NCBI GenBank assembly: GCA_028554645.1
Contig: JAQOOI010000023.1
Span: 1-56,071, forward strand
Origin: Omphalotus guepiniiformis
Taxonomy: Eukaryota; Basidiomycota; Agaricomycetes; Agaricales; Omphalotaceae
Direction of reading: 5' to 3'
Length of the DNA stretch: 56,071 bases
In this document: positions 43,851 through 55,245 of the stretch, piece by piece
How positions within the stretch are numbered: the stretch's first letter is position 1
Layout of the letters: each line of letters opens with the position of its first letter
The notes under the pieces: generated by a model
Told to the model about the DNA's origin: nothing
Databases searched by the model: none
What the model saw: only the letters and a program-made list of their open reading frames with translations
Program-made: the position numbers and the translations under genes

Positions 43851-45022
43851 GGCTAGGCCGATCGCATTATTGGAACTGGAGCCGGGGAATAGCGCACCTC
43901 GTCGATGTGGGCAGTGTGTGCACACGCGAGTTGATGGTTTCGCGGAGGGTATACAACAGTAGAGGGTGAGGGCGATGCGCTCGCATAGGATCTTAGACTG
44001 GGGGGGTCGGCTTATCGATGAGAACGAAAAGGGACAGCAATTTACATGTACAAATTGAAACTTTCTCAACAGCCGTATGGTTTTGTACACCGCGCGCAGC
44101 CGCAGGCAAGACCTTCTTGGACTTCCTTTGTGCCCGCTTCAATTGTCAGTTGTAAAGTTAGGTTTTTTACAAGGAAACTTCAAAGAATTCAGAGCCTCGC
44201 TCGAGCAAAAGGAATATCACATTTCCTACGCCTCAAGAACCAGTTCGGTCAAATGTGAGAATTTGGATTTCGAGTTTTGCAGCCCTCGCAACCTCACACA
44301 ATTCAGGTATCTCATGCCTTTATATTAGTATTAGAGATCATTACTGCAGATTAACTGGATACATCTAAGTACTAGACATGTGTGTTAGCCTGTAGGAGCA
44401 AAGGAATCATGAATTTGCTGAGCTGTACTTTCGGATTTCAACCCCCACCCTGTAGCTGCGTATAAGGATGTATAGAGTGGATATAATACAGGATGTGCCA
44501 GCTTATCGCGCTCATTCATTCAAGTTGAGCACTCCTTTGTTTGACCTATATAGGGAACAAAGCAGAGTGCGATAAATCACAGTGCGCCCGAACATCTTCC
44601 AGTGAAAGTCCCAGCATTTTTTTGTATAATCTTATCGCTAATAAAACGTAGTCAGACTTTAAAAGCAGATGTATATTGACAATTCTCGCACCGTTTGAAT
44701 TGCACGCCTTGTAGTGCAAGGAGTTCCTCTCGAATCCTTCGTGGACCTCGTGTTTGATCTGGACAGTCGTCGATTGCATTGAAGATCGCTTGTTTTCTCA
44801 GCATCGGACAGTAGCCTGGTGACCAAGCGCTCTATGAGTAAGTCCTCGATAGAGGACGTAGTGATACCTCATAGGGGGCGTGCTTCAGGTCTAATCGGAC
44901 AGTACTAGTAAAGGGTTGTGTGAAGAACAATATCATGATGCCTTTTACTGCATGAGCACGCACTTGGACTTATATCCCTTCCTACTCAGCCCCTCGAAAC
45001 GCCTTTTTGAGCTAACTCTGTG
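43851..45022. other. Stretch without a supported gene
   Basis: It contains a perfect stem of six base pairs (gtcctcgatagaggac, near 44844-44859) and a 77-codon minus-strand frame (44779-44546) without recognisable features. Confidence 0.3.
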
Positions 45023-45325
45023 CTAATGCAGGGTCTCAATCTCAGCCTTGAGATCATCATCAAGGGATGCTACAACTGTGAATGTTTGTAAGGATGTAGG
45101 CCTTTCAGTCAAGGAGTCAACACATGCTATTTGCTCAGCATGAATCTCTTGGGACTCTCCTTCTTCGATAAAATTGATGAGATTGTGGCAATATGGCGGG
45201 GTACAGATAGCAGCTACAACACGCACGCGCAACTCGGAAATTGAAGTCCAATGACCGTGGCCTTCTCGGCAAACCGTCCGTACGTAGCCGTGGCCGTAGC
45301 CACGCTTGGATGCCTCTCGACTCAT
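45023..45325 (-). CDS. Hypothetical protein
   Basis: A single minus-strand frame of 100 residues starts MSREASKRGYGHGYVRTV and ends LKAEIETLH. Its composition is plausible for a real protein (two cysteine pairs and an acidic C-terminus). A competing frame overlaps its 5' part. No family recognised. Confidence 0.3.
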   Translation of the reverse strand: MSREASKRGYGHGYVRTVCREGHGHWTSISELRVRVVAAICTPPYCHNLINFIEEGESQEIHAEQIACVDSLTERPTSLQTFTVVASLDDDLKAEIETLH

Positions 45326-45607
45326 GCATACTTATCCTGAGGTCCTCGCACACCTTTCGTACGCATATCAATTCGAGTCCACCAAATGCTGGCAAAGTGC
45401 AGGTTGATTATCGCCTTTGTAATCCTTTCGTGATGTTCTGCCCCTACACCCTTTGTTGAGCCCTTTCAACTAGTAAATCCCCTTGTTGTCCTCCACATGC
45501 CATTTCAAAGAGCCACTTCACATTCAGGTAAATATATAGCTAATCGTCTGGCAATTTCGTCCATCCCACTCCGCCGCCGTCCAACGTACCCCGTTATACT
45601 GCCTGCA

Positions 45608-46501
45608 ATGAGCCCCAAGCCTACACGCCTCATCAGCGTCGATGACGCCGAGTATAACTATTCTGCACCTGGGCCAATTCGCTGCTCGCGCACCCCACCC
45701 AGGGTGGCTCCCTATCGCTCTCCCACAACGTCTCCTGACCCCTCTCCTTCCCCGTCACATTTGCCCCCTTCGTCTCCACCCTTGACCCCATGCTCTATGT
45801 CAAACATCCCTCCCAATCCCTCTTCAGGCGAGAAACCCTCGCACTCCACCACCCCCGCCAATTCCCGCATGAAAACGAGATCTCAGAACGAGTACCCTAA
45901 AGTTAGCGTCCGTTTTCCGACTCCTGGAGCTGCTGGGCTCGCCAGCGACCAAGCGGCTTCCGTGATCGCCAGCAATGAAGCAGCTGCCGGGCTCACCACC
46001 GACCAACCAGCTACTCCTAAGATTCCAAAGCCTGAGGGGGAGAATGGGAGGCCTGGACGTGGTGGGTATGCGTTGAAGAGTGTGCTGGGTTGGGGGGAGA
46101 AGGAATACAAGAAGATTCAGGTGTGTTTTCTGCCACTGCTCGTTGGGCAGCTTTCTCACAATCACTTTCAGATTTTCGTCAGAAAGCTCGTTGAAACTAC
46201 GCTGATAGAAAACATGCAGGAGCACATCCCCTTTACATCGCAACCTCCAGAAAAGTTAGACATTGTTCGGGAGAAGGTTCGCATTCAAGCTTATGTGACC
46301 GTTAGTTACACTTGATCCTAAAATTTCTTCCAGATGCTCAGGCAGTTTCCACGGCTTGCTGATTATGAAGACAATTGGGCTTCTGACGATTTCATTCGAG
46401 CTGCATTGAAATATCGACAAACCCGTGTGAAGACGCGGAAATTGCAAGTCCAAGCCGCGCAGGGTCAGGCGCTGGCCAATATGCATCGGGGCCCCCAGTA
46501 G
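45608..46501 (+). CDS. Conserved basidiomycete protein, convergent with the transposase gene
   Basis: Predicted exons are 45608-46120, 46172-46276 and 46334-46501, giving 261 residues. The first 150 residues are Pro/Ser-rich. The C-terminal domain starts GYALKSVLGWGEKEYKKIQ and continues FVRKLVETTLIENMQ, FPRLADYEDNW and FIRAALKYRQTR. I recall this domain pattern from uncharacterised proteins in many Agaricomycete genomes; its function is not known to me. The gene ends 140 bases from the stop of the transposase gene on the opposite strand. It could therefore be a second gene of the same transposon or an unrelated neighbour. An earlier in-frame ATG exists at 45497; MSPKPTRL at 45608 is preferred because the upstream part overlaps a likely splice donor. 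Confidence 0.6.
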
Positions 46502-46641
46502 TCGCCATCCCGGCTCACCTACCGCCTCACAGTTTGTTCATATGGACGTAGCATGCTGGATACCGCACATCATATTGTATAAAATTTAAGTACAGCATAA
46601 TTCATGATTATTCAGCTGAAAGCCTGGCCCCACGAATGTCC

Positions 46642-49600
46642 TCACTCGGTAACCTGGCAGGATTATCGCAACATCTAGTCCTGAAAACGGTCCCGTTACA
46701 TGGGCTACAAAGCAAATGATGCTTGCACTCACCCTAGATAGATTCAAAACGACTGCTTTACCTTCGCTCAACTCCCACCGCGCAACATGCCCCAAGACCG
46801 CTTTCTTAGGCAGGATCTCCAGCTTATTTTTGAAGGCAGAGGACACCATCTTGGCCTCAAAGCCATGTGACTGGAACAATGAGAAAGGGTCTGTCACCTT
46901 ACCTCGCTTCAGCAGCACGCAACATTTGATTGCTATGTGGATGTCTCCGTCGCTAAGATCAAAAATATGCTGTATCTGGCCAGCCGACCAATCATCGCCG
47001 TCCTTGAAACAGATGTGACTATTTCCTATAGCCGTTGCAGCTGGGACCGTGTAAAACCCCCGAGGACCTGTGACTTGAGAGAAACATCGTATACCCTCTA
47101 AACTTCGACTGCCACATGCAGACAATAGCTCTGAAGATGGAGGTGATGAAATGAGCCATTTGTGCAGCTCGGGCTGTTTCAGACCCCTAGACAAATTTAG
47201 AATGTCTTCTTGGGGAATACCACCACTGCCATCACGATCCGAATCGTCATGATCAAGTAAATCATCCCGTTCAGCCACGGAATAACCCCTCTTCACATAG
47301 AAATATGTTTTATCCAGTATCGTCAGGCAATAGGCCAGCAGAGGAGGGCAGTCCGGGCGTAGAAGCCATTGTCGAAAGGAGGCGCCACTGTTGAACCCAT
47401 TAAGCATAGTCTTCTCTAACTCACCTACATATCTTCATTAGAATGAACTCAAAGAAGAGATGATCCTATCAAGCCTTACCAACTTTATGGTTTGTGGACA
47501 ATCTTTGCAGTCTTCCTATCAGCCTTTCAAAAGAAAATGCCCACCAGTTCCTGACCGTGCTGAAAGAGTCCATAAACTCGTATATATGAAAAGCCAGATG
47601 GTGGGAGGGCATGAAAAACCTAGGGAAATTCTCCCTCAAGCCCAGGACGTGCTGGCGATATAGATTTCGAAAAGATTCCCTCCTCTCTGGGGTTAGGGTG
47701 TCTTTCGTCATGGTTATGAGAGCGCATGATAGTAGCAGGGACGTTTCAAGCACCGAACCCATACACTCTGCATCACTGGCTTGAATGGGAGACCCTTTAC
47801 CCCATAGACTAAGCAATGCAAGCGGAAGATGTATGGAAAAAAGAGTTCTCCAATGGTCCGCCTTCAAGATGCCAGCTTTTGGTAGACCAACATTTGGCGG
47901 TGGCCTTCCGACCCAAGATGGGGTGATCAGCTCAGAGACTACTAATTGAAGACGTCGGAGGGCTGCCGATGAATCAATATTTGCCCACTTCAAGGCTTCT
48001 GTAGGTTGATCTCGACGCTATACGCTGATTAGTCAGCGGACATTCTTCGCTGTGCAAAGGGCAAAGGTCTATTCTCACCCAGTCAATTAGCGCCTGTACC
48101 AGATGCTCCTTCTTGATCTTGGACAGCCCACAAGGTAGTCGATCTAGATCCACACATACGTAGGCAAGTGAATTCCAAGTCTCCGAGCGCAGAGATTCCG
48201 CCAATGCGTCCAGCCCCCCCTCCATTGAGTCGCCGAGTACAGGCTGCTGTAGCTTCCGATGAATATCCCCAATCCCATAGGCAGAATGATGGTTCATTAA
48301 ACTTGTAAGTAGACTGAGGAGGTCTTGACGATCTTCGCGTGACAAATCGTGTGACCGGGTTGTTCCTCGTTCACTGAGTTCGGGGTTAGGACGTTCAGCC
48401 CAAGGTATGTTAGGTGCACTTCCAGTTTTGGGGGTAAAAAATGGCCACTGATACCTCTCTTGCTCTTGAATTCCGCTGATACGCTGGTGGTACTCTCGTT
48501 AGAAGGCTACTCACATTTTCTGCAGAGCACGCACCCAATTCATCAAGCAGTCCACCATTTCTCTCCTCTGCACATCCTTGAGCGAAATGACGGATTTTTG
48601 CCCAATGCTATCCCGAGGAAAAATTATAAGATCGTTACAGACGTAGAGAAGCGAAATCCACTTGTTGCTCATAAGTTTTGCGTGGTATTTCTTCTTTTCA
48701 CTTTTCGACAAAGGCGGGGGACCTGACAACGTCAAATGGATGCTCGATAGTTGTCGGAAAGCGGCCTTGTCGTTCAAAATATCTTCATCCACGCCATCCG
48801 CTCCAAACGAAGCTTCTGATCATCTTCGGATAATTGAGTCCATTCCACCAAAGAAAAGCGATGATCATCCACCTCTTCCTCCCCACCATGTCGGGTCAAC
48901 AGCCATCTCAAGCGACCAGAGTCATTGTGAGATTTTGGTCCTGTGGAAGTAGTGTCTGAGATGCGGGGTGGTGGGGTGAAGTCGTAAAAAAAGGCTCGAA
49001 ATGAATGAGGTGTTACTTTCCTATTGTCTGGATCATCTAAACCAAGGGCCTTACGGAAAAAATTTTGCAGAACACGCATAATAAACGTGTGCATGGGTTC
49101 TGGCACCAACTGCTCTGAAGGTTTCCAATACTTCAGAGTCCACATGGCTGAGTGGCGGGTACCATAGATATCTTCTACGCGATCGTGTTCGCTTTTTGTC
49201 CTCGCATTCATCCACAACCTCGCCCCCTCTTTCAGGAGATTATCGTCGATTTTACCCCAGTTTTCAAAATCCACTCTCCCAAGATGGGCGGTATGCCAAC
49301 AGTTGCAGTAGAAGCAGAAAATATGCGAAGATGCATCGAGAAACCCTGCGTAAGGTCTTGCAGCCTTCAAGTCCATTACAGCCTTGGCAGCAGCTGCACA
49401 ATGCACTCGACCATAAGGTACGCCGTTCGCGCGATTCTTGTAAGACGAATACGGTGCAATTCCCCGGGTGTAAGCAAGATCCAGATCACGAATCAAAGGA
49501 CCCAGATAGTAGCTGTGAGCAGCTTCTTTTGCGTCTGGTTCATTAGGCCCCTGAATGAGCCCGACAAGGTAGATGTACACCGGATCGTTGGCCATATCGA

Positions 49601-51283
49601 GGGGTAGATTAAGGCACAGTAGCGCAAGCACGCCTGTAGAATTCTTGGGCCCCCGAATTTGATTCCCTTCAACATTGAAGGAATCTCCATGAAATTTGAA
49701 GAACCATCGCCCTTCATCTCCACGATCTGCAACAAACAGGCCACCGTCGTGGGCTCGAAAACCCCGTACAAAAGTTCCATCTCGAGCATCGCACTTATCC
49801 ATTGGATTCTCGGGATGTGAAGTAATATGCTCGCAGAATTTGTCACCGTACTCCTCAATCCCTGGGAGTGACAGGAATTTTCCAAACCAATCAAAGAATG
49901 GGTAATAGTGAAACGTCTTCAGCGGAGTCTGATGGTCACTCATCAGGTCACTATTGCAGACACCATGGCAGGTCCTATTAGAGCACTGGCGATCGTACAC
50001 AGGCTCAGAGGAACCAACCGCATATCTCGGCTCGTAGATATAGCTACAAGTCGGACATACCGCGTAGGGTACGGTAGATATGCCAAAATTCAGCCTCCTT
50101 TCAAGAGTAGAGACAGTGGTAGGGATGTCGTTGATGGCGTTGCTCTGCTCAACAGTAGTCCCTCCAGGACTAAGCATAGTCAAAGAGAGCGCAAAGATTC
50201 GGAGCAATTTGAGCAAGAACGAGGTGCCGCGCTCAGAAGCGCCCTCAAACACTCTGCCTACCAATGCGATGCAGTAAGCAATAAGGGTTGGAGTTTGTCG
50301 GCGGCTGTTGGGGTTGACGAAGCATTTACCTGACATAGGCATTTGTGAGCATGAGTCGGATGAGTTTAGCATTGAGAGCCATGCTTACGATTATCGAGGC
50401 GGATGGCCGTGGCGTCAGGGTGCTGCAAACGCCAGTTTCGCAAACAACTTTCCAGGGAAGTGACGTCGGCCTTTATCTCTTGTATGAGTGCTGCTGTGAC
50501 ATTCGAACTTCGTACTTGTTTGAGAGATTCGCGGACGGATTTTACCCCGCCCTCCACTGCCAGCAATGTTGACTGGATGACAGTTTCTGGAGTGGTCCCC
50601 GCATCAAGGCTATCTAAGTCGTGCTTCAAAGACAGAAACACTTCTCTCTGACGAGACAACCCGTCAAAAGCATGAGCGGTAGCCTTGTGATTGTCACGAG
50701 GAAGTCCAAACGGATGCAGAAATCCATCAGGTCCGGGCTTCAACGCAGATTCAAAGCTGTCATTCTCAGAAGGGTTAGAGTGTAAGATATGTTCCAGCTA
50801 AGAACGTTTTATCAGTGTCCTGTCGAGTTCTCGAATGAGCACCTTACCGCCAATCTCGCTACGGTAGTGGAATATTCTTCAAATTGTGAAGAGTCTAAGA
50901 TGCGGGGGGCGGGAAGTTCTCCTCGATTTAGGATTGGTGCATGTGCCACAAGCATTGAACCTTCCGAGTCGCCACCGCTATTTGTATTGTTGGGTTGGCA
51001 GCGCTCGACAGTTACTCCTGATACTGCGGTCGAAGAGGAGGCAGGAGCCAAGGGAAGGGGATTAGCTAGCCCCGGTGATCGCTGAAGGTCTAACTTGTTT
51101 GCGCGACGTCGTTTTCCTCCGGTGCCTAACGTTGGAGGTTGAACCTGAACCTGAAGGCTGCATGGTGTTTTGGGGTGCACAAGGGTCGCGATCAGGCGAT
51201 GATGGGGGCGATGGTGTGTTTGAGCGAGTGCGTTTGGACATAAGTCTCTCAAAGAGTGCGAAGGTCGAGCTGGAAGCGTCCAT
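46642..51283 (-). CDS. Tnp2/CACTA-like (CMC superfamily) transposase, frameshifted
   Basis: Predicted exons (minus strand) are 51283-51131, 51081-50848, 50797-50389, 50329-48515, 48475-48079, 48017-47480, 47424-46733 and 46653-46642, giving about 1416 residues. The N-terminus is Ser/Pro-rich, followed by a coiled-coil segment. Near the start of the main exon lies RRQTPTLIAYCIALVGRVF. Then come a C-x2-C…C-x4-C zinc-ribbon-like block (CPTCSYIY, CSNRTC) and the Tnp2-type core: FFKFHGDSFNVEGN, STGVLALLCLNLP, IYLVGLIQGPNEPD, YYLGPLIRDL, GFLDASSHIFCFYC, EPMHTFIMRVLQNFFRK. The distal part contains SFERLIGRLQRLSTNHKVGELE. Tnp2 transposases cut and paste CACTA-type elements. Between ERMA and VDEDILNDKAAF (about 48792) one base is missing. 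The copy is otherwise intact, so its inactivation is recent, or the shift is a sequencing error. Confidence 0.8.
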
Positions 51284-51469
51284 TTTTCTCTATTAGAAAT
51301 ATCGGACGGGGTAGTAAGTTAGCGCAGATTGTGCATTCGAAACCCGTTTCATTTGGCTGTCGCTGAGATTAGTCAGCTCTGCACTGCATATTTCAAGTCC
51401 TCCCTAAATAAGTAGCACCTGCTGCTACATAATGAATCGTCTTTTTTTCAGATCTAACAAACATTATTT

Positions 51470-51670
51470 ATGCTGACAATCAAATCAATTGGATGTCGAC
51501 GAGCTATTCGTAAAGCTAGTCGACTCATTGGCAAAAATCCATCCTCTAGGATCCTTATGTTAAGTTCAAGCAGGGCTGGTAAAATCGGTACAAGTTGTGC
51601 CCCCCAAATTTGCTACTCGCCATTACCATAATATGGCTGAAGAGGTCGTGTGGAGGCGGTGAAGGCGACG
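51470..51670 (+). pseudogene. Relic of the cysteine-cluster gene family inside the right arm
   Basis: Inverted copy of the relic at 1015-1210. On the plus strand it reads DELFVKLVDSLAKIHPLGSLC, then a stop and VQAG-type sequence, matching the 5' exon of gene A at low identity. Confidence 0.6.
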
Positions 51671-52674
51671 GTATATATTTGCCAAATGAACGAGGTCAAG
51701 CGCGTTCTGCAGTCGATATTCAATAGCATCATCAAGTAATTAACATTAATGATATTATTATACACATTTTGTACTTGAACTCGTGGAGCCCGCATTTGAA
51801 CTCGACTCGACCTGTTCCACTTGAACTTGAACCGCTGACCGCTGTTTGGAATTCAACTTGAGAACCAAACTTGCCTTGAGCTTGAGCCAGAATTTTTGAA
51901 CTTGCACCATCGATCACCGCTGGGAACGGGGTTCGTGCCAACATTGACATCTGCATCGGATTTTACATTGTTGATAATATCATTTCTTCGCCAGCTGGTA
52001 AGCCGTCTTCTATCTTCTGTTTCTCGATCTGTACGGTTGTCGAAGAACATCTCTGCTGCAGTCATCGAAGAGGAGGGAGCGGGTCCTAGGGAGGCTCTGA
52101 GGGTCAGAAGAACGGGATGAGGCTGGAAGGCTTCATCGGGTGAAGATGAGGATGAACAGGATGCAGATGAATATGGAGATAACGGCTTCGTTGGCCCCCA
52201 GACTGAATGCAATGGTCGCAAACCGTACACAGGGCGTCTAGCGAGACTTGCGAATGCCGGGGTCTTCAGTAAATAGAAGATTGCGTTCCTCGAGTGCCTC
52301 TGTGGACTTGGTGTCTCGTCGGTGGATGAATGGGCGTCTGAGAGTACGAGCGTGGTCAAGGACGTGTGTACATGTGGAAGCTCCGCTCATCGGGAGCGGA
52401 ATGGGCCCTAGCTGAAGGGAGATGGGCAAGGGAACTACAATTTTGTATGCGAGGGGATTAAAGAAGAGCCTACGCACACGGCTTGGACGTTCTCGTACTC
52501 ACCATGGCCGGGGACGTCTCATTTTCCAGGTCTTGATCTTTGTGGTGCCGCATTTGAACGGGACCATGGTGCCGAACGAGACCACGACACCGAGCGTGCG
52601 CGCGATCCGTCGCTAACAAGACCTGCGAAGATCTCTGAGTTTAGTTCATATGTGCGTTCGGAAAAGAAAAGAGA
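51470..52674. repeat. Right arm of the 1.2 kb inverted repeat
   Basis: It is the inverted counterpart of 1-1210. On the minus strand, 52359-51853 is an open frame of 168 residues, starting MTTLVLSDAHSSTDETPS and Ser/Pro-rich. The left arm breaks this frame. It does not resemble a known domain and may be chance. The homology begins just inside 51470, next to a short caaatcaattgg duplication, and ends at or beyond 52674. Confidence 0.9.
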
Positions 52675-52849
52675 GATCGAGCAAAAGAAGCCCCGTTTGA
52701 ACCACAAATCTAAACAAATAAGTTTCTTTTGCAAAAATACTACAAATACAACCTTCAATCCTCGTCAGATTGAGCACAAATTTGCCAATAGACGAGCTAC
52801 GCACCTTAGAAGTTCCTAATCAACAGTATGAGCGAGCGAATATAGGCTA

Positions 52850-53611
52850 CTACGTGATCCGGTCTTCCTTGAAAGTGGAAAATCTCTTGGTGCCGGACAC
52901 CACCTCAATTAAAACACACACGTTAGAAGGACTTTGTGAGAGAATACACGACGTACATTGGGCGCATGAAATTCGAGGCCGCCGCTGGCAAACACGGCTC
53001 AAGAAGATGTGAATGAGGTGTTCTGTTACCGGTCATCTCACCAGACAAACCGGAAATAGTGACTGCACACACCTGTTCTCGTTGCATGTGAGACCGGTAC
53101 AGGTGTGTACCAGACCTGATTCTGCCCGCGACATTGTCGTCTCCATTCCCGCTTGCGCCGCTGTATATTTCTAGTCCTGCCTACTTTGTATGCAGGGGTA
53201 CCTCCAATTTTGTAGATGTAGATCCATCCAGGCAGGTCATGGCGAGGAATCTCGAGCTGTATGGCATGGTTCCAATCCTTTGTGAAGGGGTGCATGACTA
53301 GTGAGAAGAAGCCGCAGGAGGAGCCCTTTGAGGAGCCCTGTGGAAGGTTGAGGCAAAGATTAAGAGAGACGGCGAGAAGAAGTAGAAAACCAACTTACAT
53401 CTAACTTGACTTTCCAAACAACCAAAAACGTACCGTTTGAACGGAATTTTTGGAGACTTAATCGCACTGAGAACGTTGGGAGGTAAAGTTCTGAAGTAAA
53501 GCGCAGACGCGCGCTAAGTTCCCGCCATAAGAAATGGCGGAGAATTGTCTCCTCATTCTCCGCTTCATAATCTGCAGCATCCGAGAAGGTCGACTCGGGA
53601 AACAATGTCAA
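52850..53611 (-). CDS. GIY-YIG family protein (T5orf172-type), full length
   Basis: Predicted exons (minus strand) are 53611-53399, 53337-53073 and 53022-52850, giving 216 residues with all junctions in phase (introns of 61 and 50 bases). Residues 1-90 (MTLFPESTFSDAADYEAENE…) are acidic then basic, with no known domain. The core WIYIYKIGGTPAYKVGRTRN, IQRRKREWRRQCRGQ and the downstream RRPRISCAQC block match the T5orf172/GIY-YIG family. It shares this core with the gene at 22.9 kb but is longer. It lies directly outside the right repeat arm, 176 bases away. The family fold is nuclease-like; activity and role in fungi are uncertain. It appears intact. Confidence 0.7.
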
Positions 53612-53765
53612 TCGGCTTCACAAAATAGCACGCAATATAGCTTCAATGAATATTGTCATTGGATACTAAGGAGGGTTGCCTCCTGGAATTACATGGCCAC
53701 ATCAAGAGGATACACTAGAGATTCAAAATCTTCAAAATAGTGGCACGACTATGAAGTGAAGATGC

Positions 53766-53783
53766 GAACGTTAGTAAACGTTC
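53766..53783. repeat. Perfect hairpin gaacgtt-agta-aacgttc
   Basis: Seven-base arms around a four-base loop, followed by atataaacttc. The trailing sequence recurs with a degenerate arm at 53864-53880. Confidence 0.85.
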
Positions 53784-54000
53784 ATATAAACTTCAAAGCC
53801 GACTTACGCGTGTATTTGGCTGTCAAATCCTCGTCAAATACCAGGTACTCCCTTCGCCCACAAACATTCGTATAAACTTCGAAGACTCAATCCATCACTG
53901 TGCTTTAAAACCTTTGCCCCATCCAAGACGATACTCGGCTGCTGGTCCTAAACATCCTCAGTTTCGAAATCATGCTGGGCCGATCAACATTGGAGAATGC

Positions 54001-54018
54001 GAACATCTTACGATGTTC
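54001..54018. repeat. Perfect hairpin gaacatc-ttac-gatgttc
   Basis: Same arm and loop lengths as the hairpin at 53766, and again followed by gtata. It differs from that hairpin by compensated changes within the stem. Confidence 0.85.
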
Positions 54019-54117
54019 GTATACACCTAGAAAAAGATACTCAGCTACTTGATGATCTCACCCACGCATCAGGAAACTTGCCTGGCTCCCACGGCTCTGC
54101 AAGAATTGGTCTCGACA

Positions 54118-54381
54118 CTATCGTCGAGGCCCACTGTCAGGTCTCAACGCCGCTGGAGAGGACCCGCAAGCGTTGTCCGCGAACTCGCTTTGGGGAGTTT
54201 GTGACCTATGTATCAGTGAGAAATTGCGCAGGAAAGGGAGGGTGATGGATAGGGTGGGATTTGTGTGTATTCCTTGCCACGTCGAGCGTTGGATGGTGCA
54301 TGTGCGAAGATTTGTACATTGCGCGAGAAGCTCACCGATGGTGCCCCTCTCAAGTGCAAGGCCTAGTGAGCTTGAGGGCAC
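54118..54381 (-). pseudogene. Fragment resembling a basidiomycete F-box/LRR-type protein
   Basis: The minus-strand frame includes ELLAQCTNLRTCTI and SITLPFLRNFSLI. These have the leucine spacing of the LRR-like repeats found C-terminal to F-boxes in this fungal group. No F-box and no continuing exons were found, so I treat it as a fragment. Confidence 0.35.
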
Positions 54382-54898
54382 GAGATGTAAATCATGTAAA
54401 TGACCCTAAGCGAAATTAGGCAATAGCATGCTGCTGCTATCCGTCACAACTACGGGACGAAGACCAGGAGCATCTTCAAGTGCTTGAAAAACACCGAACG
54501 GGAAGTTTGCCGGCCTGTACCAGCCAAACTTTGGAGACGACGCATCATTCTCCATGTTCCATGGTGACTTGCTGGTGGAGTCCGCGTGTGATAAACTTGC
54601 GTTGTCCGCCCGGCCTTTGTCAGAAGACTATCAGGGTCTATCAAGAATCGAAGAACTGCGGGGCGTACCGTATATACCTCAAGCCTTTCCGAGGATTTTC
54701 AGCTTCCCTTCTACAGCAGGCGTCAGGACCGAAGAGAACGAAGGACAGACAACTGCTTGTACTCGACGAAAGAACATTGTGCGCCGTTCGCTCGAGATGT
54801 CGCTCTTGCAGCGTCTCGAGAAACAACGACTACGTGGACTGCCTTACAGCCACATCAACGATCTGGAGAAAACTTTAGTTGAGCTACATCGAGAGCCG

Positions 54899-55245
54899 CC
54901 AATACAAATGTTGAGCAATGTTCATGAATACCTGAAAGAGCAAACGAGATCGAAAATTTGTACTTTCAAGTTTCCCCTGGGTCTTTTCTTGTTGAGGGGG
55001 AGGACCTGGGATATGGTACGTCAGAATTACTGAATATCACCAATACAAACGTCGAGAAACGTTCGTAATCACAGGGAAGATTGAGAAACCGTACCGGTTA
55101 CGTTGTATACCTCTATGCTGGACTTCACTTGCAACATGTGTCCTCGACTATCGTCGGAGGCTTCTTTTATTGAGGGGAAGGAACCATGTAGAATGATATT
55201 TCGGGCGGACCAACAATTGCAAACGCGAATACGTTCGTAAAAAGT
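54899..55245. repeat. Three diverged copies of a repeat with period about 140-170 bases
   Basis: The block ccaatacaaacgtcgagaaa and what follows occurs at 55040, with a second copy at 54899 and a more diverged third near 55210. The intervening tttcttgttgagggggagg-type segment also recurs as ttttattgaggggaagg. Most differences between the first two copies are at CpG sites. Confidence 0.65.

Larger units (their letters stand above)
45608..51300 (-). mobile_element. CMC-type DNA transposon, boundaries not determined
   Basis: The extent is set by the transposase gene and its convergent partner. I searched both flanks by eye for CACTA-type terminal repeats and target duplications and found none. 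The right flank meets the inverted repeat arm at 51470, which leaves under 200 bases for a terminus. Whether 45608-46501 belongs to the element is inference. Confidence 0.4.

Noticed and set aside
44844..44866. CACTA-type terminal end of the CMC transposon (reverse-strand cactacgtcctc)
   Set aside because: No matching inverted copy was found near 51300-51470, and the match is only seven or eight bases.
46642..51283. KDZ-type transposase
   Set aside because: The core motifs (FNVEGN, LIQGPNEPD, SSHIFCFYC) fit the Tnp2/CMC group, and the CxC zinc motifs typical of KDZ proteins are absent.
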